In this document: positions 61,403 through 64,000 of the stretch, piece after piece
Layout of the letters: the number at the start of each line of letters is the position of its first letter
Position numbering within the stretch: position 1 is the stretch's first letter
Origin: Leptothrix discophora
Lineage (GTDB): Bacteria; Pseudomonadota; Gammaproteobacteria; Burkholderiales; Burkholderiaceae_C
Direction of reading: 5' to 3'
NCBI RefSeq assembly: GCF_030705305.1
Contig: NZ_JAUZEE010000004.1
Location: forward strand, 1 to 64,000
Length of the DNA stretch: 64,000 nt
Made by a program: the position numbers and the translations under genes
Notes under the pieces: generated by a model
The model's database searches: none
What the model was told of the DNA's origin: nothing
What the model saw: only the letters and a program-made list of their open reading frames with translations

Positions 61403-62316
61403 ACACCGCCACCGCCCATGTCGACATGAAGGGACTCGGCACGGCCGAGCCGCCGGCCGCGCCGATCCGCACCACCGGCTTCGTCGCCGCGCCGAAGCGG
61501 CGCCAGCGGCCGGCCCGCCGCACGCCCTGGCTGGCCCTGCCGGCGGTGCAGCGTGCGGTGCTGCCGCTGCTGGTCGCGGCGGTGCTGCTGGGCCTCTGGC
61601 AGGCCTGGGTCGTGATGGCCGACGTGCCGGCTTACCTGGTGCCCGCGCCGACCCGCATCGCCGCCACGCTGGTCGAGGACTTCGCGTTGCTGACCGGCGC
61701 GCTGTGGACGACGCTGAAGATCACGCTGCTGGCCTTCCTGGCCTCGACCGTGGTCGGGGTCGCGGTGGCCTTCCTGTTCGTGCAGAGCCGCTGGATCGAG
61801 ACGGCGCTGTTCCCCTACGCGGTGCTGCTGCAGGTCACGCCCATCGTCGCGATCGCGCCGCTGATCATCATCTGGGTCAAGGACCCGACCGCCTCGCTGG
61901 TGATCTGCGCGACGCTGGTGGCGCTGTTCCCGGTCATTGCCAACACCACGCTGGGCCTGCGCAGCGTCAACCCCGGCCTGGCGGCCTATTTCCAGCTCAA
62001 CCGCGCGACCCGCTGGCAGACGCTGGTGCGGCTGCGCATCCCGAGCGCACTGCCGTATTTCTTCGCCGGCCTGCGCATCAGCGCCGGGCTGGCGCTGATC
62101 GGCGCGGTGGTGGCCGAGTTCGTCGCCGGCACCGGCGGCACCGGCACCGGCCTGGCCTACCAGATCCTGCAATCGGGCTACCAGCTCGCCATCCCGCGCA
62201 TGTTCGCGGCGCTGTTCCTGATCAGCGTGACCGGCGTGCTGCTGTTCGTCGCGCTGGCGCTGCTGACGCGCGCGGTGCTGGGCGGCTGGCACGAGAGCGA
62301 GCAGGGGCAGGCATGA
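61399..62316 (+). CDS. ABC transporter permease, NitT/TauT type
   Basis: A 50-residue cytoplasmic N-tail rich in Arg/Pro is followed by six membrane segments (first VLPLLVAAVLLGLWQAWVVM). The EAA region is YFQLNRATRWQTLVRLRIPS, ending in ALPYFFAGLRIS. It completes the second NMT1-type importer. It overlaps the amidohydrolase ATG by four bases, linking uptake to deamination. Confidence 0.93.
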   Translation: MNTATAHVDMKGLGTAEPPAAPIRTTGFVAAPKRRQRPARRTPWLALPAVQRAVLPLLVAAVLLGLWQAWVVMADVPAYLVPAPTRIAATLVEDFALLTGALWTTLKITLLAFLASTVVGVAVAFLFVQSRWIETALFPYAVLLQVTPIVAIAPLIIIWVKDPTASLVICATLVALFPVIANTTLGLRSVNPGLAAYFQLNRATRWQTLVRLRIPSALPYFFAGLRISAGLALIGAVVAEFVAGTGGTGTGLAYQILQSGYQLAIPRMFAALFLISVTGVLLFVALALLTRAVLGGWHESEQGQA

Positions 62317-63698
62317 ATGCGGCCAACGACCTGTTGATCACCGGCGCGGCGGCGGTCTGGACCGGCCTGCGCGGGGCGGGCGCCCGGCTCGAAGGCGGGC
62401 TGGACATCCGGATCCGCGACGGCCGCATCGCCGCCACCGGGCAGCTCGCGCCCGAGCCCGGCGAGACGGTGCTGGATGCACGCGGCGGCGTCGTCATGCC
62501 GGGCTGGGTCAACACGCATCACCACCTGTTCCAGAGCCTGCTCAAGGGCATCCCCGCCGGCCTGGACCTGGACCTGATGGGCTGGCTCAGCGCGGTGCCG
62601 GTGCGCTGGCGGCGCGGCTTCGATCAGGAGCGCACGCTGCGACTGGCGGCCCGCATCGGCCTGGTCGAGCTGCTGCTGTCGGGCTGCACCACCGTGTCGG
62701 ACCACCAGTACCACCTGTGGCCCGGCATGCCCTGGGACCCGAGCGCGGCGGTGTTCGACGAAGCCGAGCGGCTGGGCATGCGCCTGGTGCTGGCGCGTGG
62801 TGGCCAGACCGTCAGCCGCCTGGTCGACACCACGCCGTCGCCGCAGGTGCAGCCCGAGACGCTGGACCAGCTGCTGGACGGCCTGGCGCGCGACGTGCAA
62901 CGCTTCCATGACCCGGCGCCGGACGCGATGCGGCGCGTGGTCTGCGCGCCGACCACGCCGACCTGGTCGGTGCTGCCCGACGAGCTGGACGTCATCGCCC
63001 GCGCGGCCCGCGAGCTGGGCGTGCGGCTGCACAGCCACCTCTCGGAGACGGTCGACTACGTGCGCTACTGCCGCGAGGTGCACGGCTGCACGCCGCTCGA
63101 ATTCGTCGAGCGCCACGGCTGGGTCGGGCCGGACGTCTGGTACGCGCACATGGTCCACCTCAGCCCGGCCGAGGTGCGGCGCTGCGCCGAGACCGGCACC
63201 GGCATCGCCCATTGCCCGCAGAGCAACGGCCGGCTCGGCTCCGGCGTCGCGCCGCTGGTGGCCGCGCTGGCCGCTGGCGTGCCGGTCTCGCTGGCGGTCG
63301 ACGGCGCGGCCTCCAACGAGGCGGCCGACATGCTCAGCGAGGCCCATGCCTGCTGGCTGATCCACCGCGCGCTGCACGGCGCGGCGGCGATGCCGGTGGC
63401 CGACGTCATCCACGTCGGGACGGCCGGCGGCGCGCGCGTGCTGGGGCTGGACGCGGTCGGCACGCTGCAGCCCGGACAGGCCGCCGACCTGGTCATCTAC
63501 GACCTCGACGAGCCGGCCCACTTCGGCCTGCACGACCCGGCGGTCGCGCCGGTCGTCAGCGGCCGCGGCCGGGCCCGCGCGGTGCTGGTCGGCGGCCGGC
63601 GGGTGGTCGAGGACGGCGCCATCCCCGGCCTGGACCTGGCCGAGCTGCGCGCGGACGCGGCCGCCGAGGTCGCGGCGCTGAAGGCCCGGCTGGCCTGA
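62313..63698 (+). CDS. Amidohydrolase, 8-oxoguanine deaminase / AtzB-like
   Basis: Amidohydrolase-superfamily deaminase: metal His pair in NTHHHLFQS (about residues 67-72), VRLHSHLSET (metal His, Glu), YAHMVHLSP and the metal Asp in SLAVDGAASNE. The pattern GWVNTHHHLFQSLLKG, with SGCTTVSDHQYH, fits 8-oxoguanine deaminase and hydroxydechloroatrazine ethylaminohydrolase. 8-oxoguanine deaminase yields urate, which would fit purine salvage or breakdown here. 461 aa. It is the last gene before the FAD-linked oxidase. Confidence 0.86.
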   Translation: MNAANDLLITGAAAVWTGLRGAGARLEGGLDIRIRDGRIAATGQLAPEPGETVLDARGGVVMPGWVNTHHHLFQSLLKGIPAGLDLDLMGWLSAVPVRWRRGFDQERTLRLAARIGLVELLLSGCTTVSDHQYHLWPGMPWDPSAAVFDEAERLGMRLVLARGGQTVSRLVDTTPSPQVQPETLDQLLDGLARDVQRFHDPAPDAMRRVVCAPTTPTWSVLPDELDVIARAARELGVRLHSHLSETVDYVRYCREVHGCTPLEFVERHGWVGPDVWYAHMVHLSPAEVRRCAETGTGIAHCPQSNGRLGSGVAPLVAALAAGVPVSLAVDGAASNEAADMLSEAHACWLIHRALHGAAAMPVADVIHVGTAGGARVLGLDAVGTLQPGQAADLVIYDLDEPAHFGLHDPAVAPVVSGRGRARAVLVGGRRVVEDGAIPGLDLAELRADAAAEVAALKARLA

Positions 63699-63758
63699 CG
63701 TCCAGCCGCTGCAGCACACCCTGCCCCACACCCGAGCCACCTCCTGAGGCATCCCCCG

Positions 63759-64000
63759 ATGAACGAGCTTTCCTCCCCGCTGCCGGCCGCGCTGGCCCAG
63801 GTCATCGCCGAGACCCCTGGCATCGACTGGGTCACCGACCCCGGCCGGCGCGAGCGCCTGTCGCGCGACTTCGCCTGGTTCAGCCCAGTGCTGGCGCGCG
63901 AGCTGGCCGGCAAGTCCGCCGAGGCGGTCGCGCGGCCGACCGACGAGGCCGGCGTGGTCGCGGTCGTCGCCGCCTGCGCCCGCCACGGCGTGGCGCTGAC
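63759..64000 (+). CDS. FAD-linked oxidase (GlcD-like), N-terminal part, cut by window
   Basis: Only about 80 residues are visible. IDWVTDPGRRERLSRDFAWF followed by AVARPTDEAGVVAVVAACAR and HGVALT is the start of a PCMH-type FAD-binding domain, as in glycolate/D-lactate/cytokinin oxidases. It continues beyond the window. GAGG lies about 10 bases before the ATG. It follows the amidohydrolase by 60 bases and is likely in the same transcript. Confidence 0.82.
   Translation, partial: MNELSSPLPAALAQVIAETPGIDWVTDPGRRERLSRDFAWFSPVLARELAGKSAEAVARPTDEAGVVAVVAACARHGVAL

Overview
The window reads as high-GC betaproteobacterial DNA of the order Burkholderiales. Its gene content and its two xanthine-I (NMT1-type) riboswitches point to the Ideonella/Leptothrix/Rubrivivax neighbourhood. 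That placement is an inference from gene families; no rRNA is present to fix it.

Bases 1 to about 12,278 are an integrated genomic island. It carries a tyrosine integrase (cut by the left edge), an AlpA-like regulator, a P4/D5-type SF3 helicase-primase, a type III restriction-modification pair (mod, res), a replication-relaxation-type protein, a 1 kb gene-free region full of palindromes, small accessory genes and a second excisionase-like HTH gene. The right end is a 45-base 3' fragment of tRNA-Pro(CGG), followed by a hairpin terminator that probably served the original tRNA. The intact tRNA should lie left of the window.

Bases 12.4 to 23.7 kb are chromosomal. A DUF2147 protein, a NarL-type sensor kinase and a LuxR-type regulator form one operon. 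Opposite lie a BapA-like surface protein with two ~350-residue super-repeats and its likely type I export machine (TolC, ABC ATPase, HlyD adaptor).

Bases 23.7 to 33.5 kb hold a complete oxidative uronate route. The TRAP transporter imports galacturonate or glucuronate. Uronate dehydrogenase, an SMP-30 lactonase, a GarD-type dehydratase, a 5-dehydro-4-deoxyglucarate dehydratase and 2-oxoglutarate semialdehyde dehydrogenase then carry it to 2-oxoglutarate. A FadR-type GntR regulator sits between the two divergent halves, and both promoters carry TCGTACAAC-type sites.

Bases 33.5 to 40.9 kb carry two small secreted proteins (one serine/glycine-rich with 39-bp tandem repeats), a DMT permease, alkylation repair genes (Ogt and an Ada-N/AlkA fusion) and a GGDEF-EAL protein.

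Bases 40.9 to 64 kb are dominated by purine and nitrogen-compound catabolism. The genes are HIU hydrolase, a GntR regulator, PuuE allantoinase, an OHCU decarboxylase/allantoate amidohydrolase fusion, an M20 deacylase, an NMT1-type ABC transporter and a deaminase. After a glycosyltransferase, a cold-shock gene and a second type I export pair comes a second block: two xanthine-I riboswitches around a Rieske oxygenase, then a flavodoxin-fold reductase, RidA, a creatininase-like protein, a second NMT1-type ABC transporter, a 2-oxoglutarate/Fe(II) oxygenase, a deaminating amidohydrolase and the start of an FAD-linked oxidase. This riboswitch-controlled oxygenase block is the best candidate for an undescribed pathway in the window.
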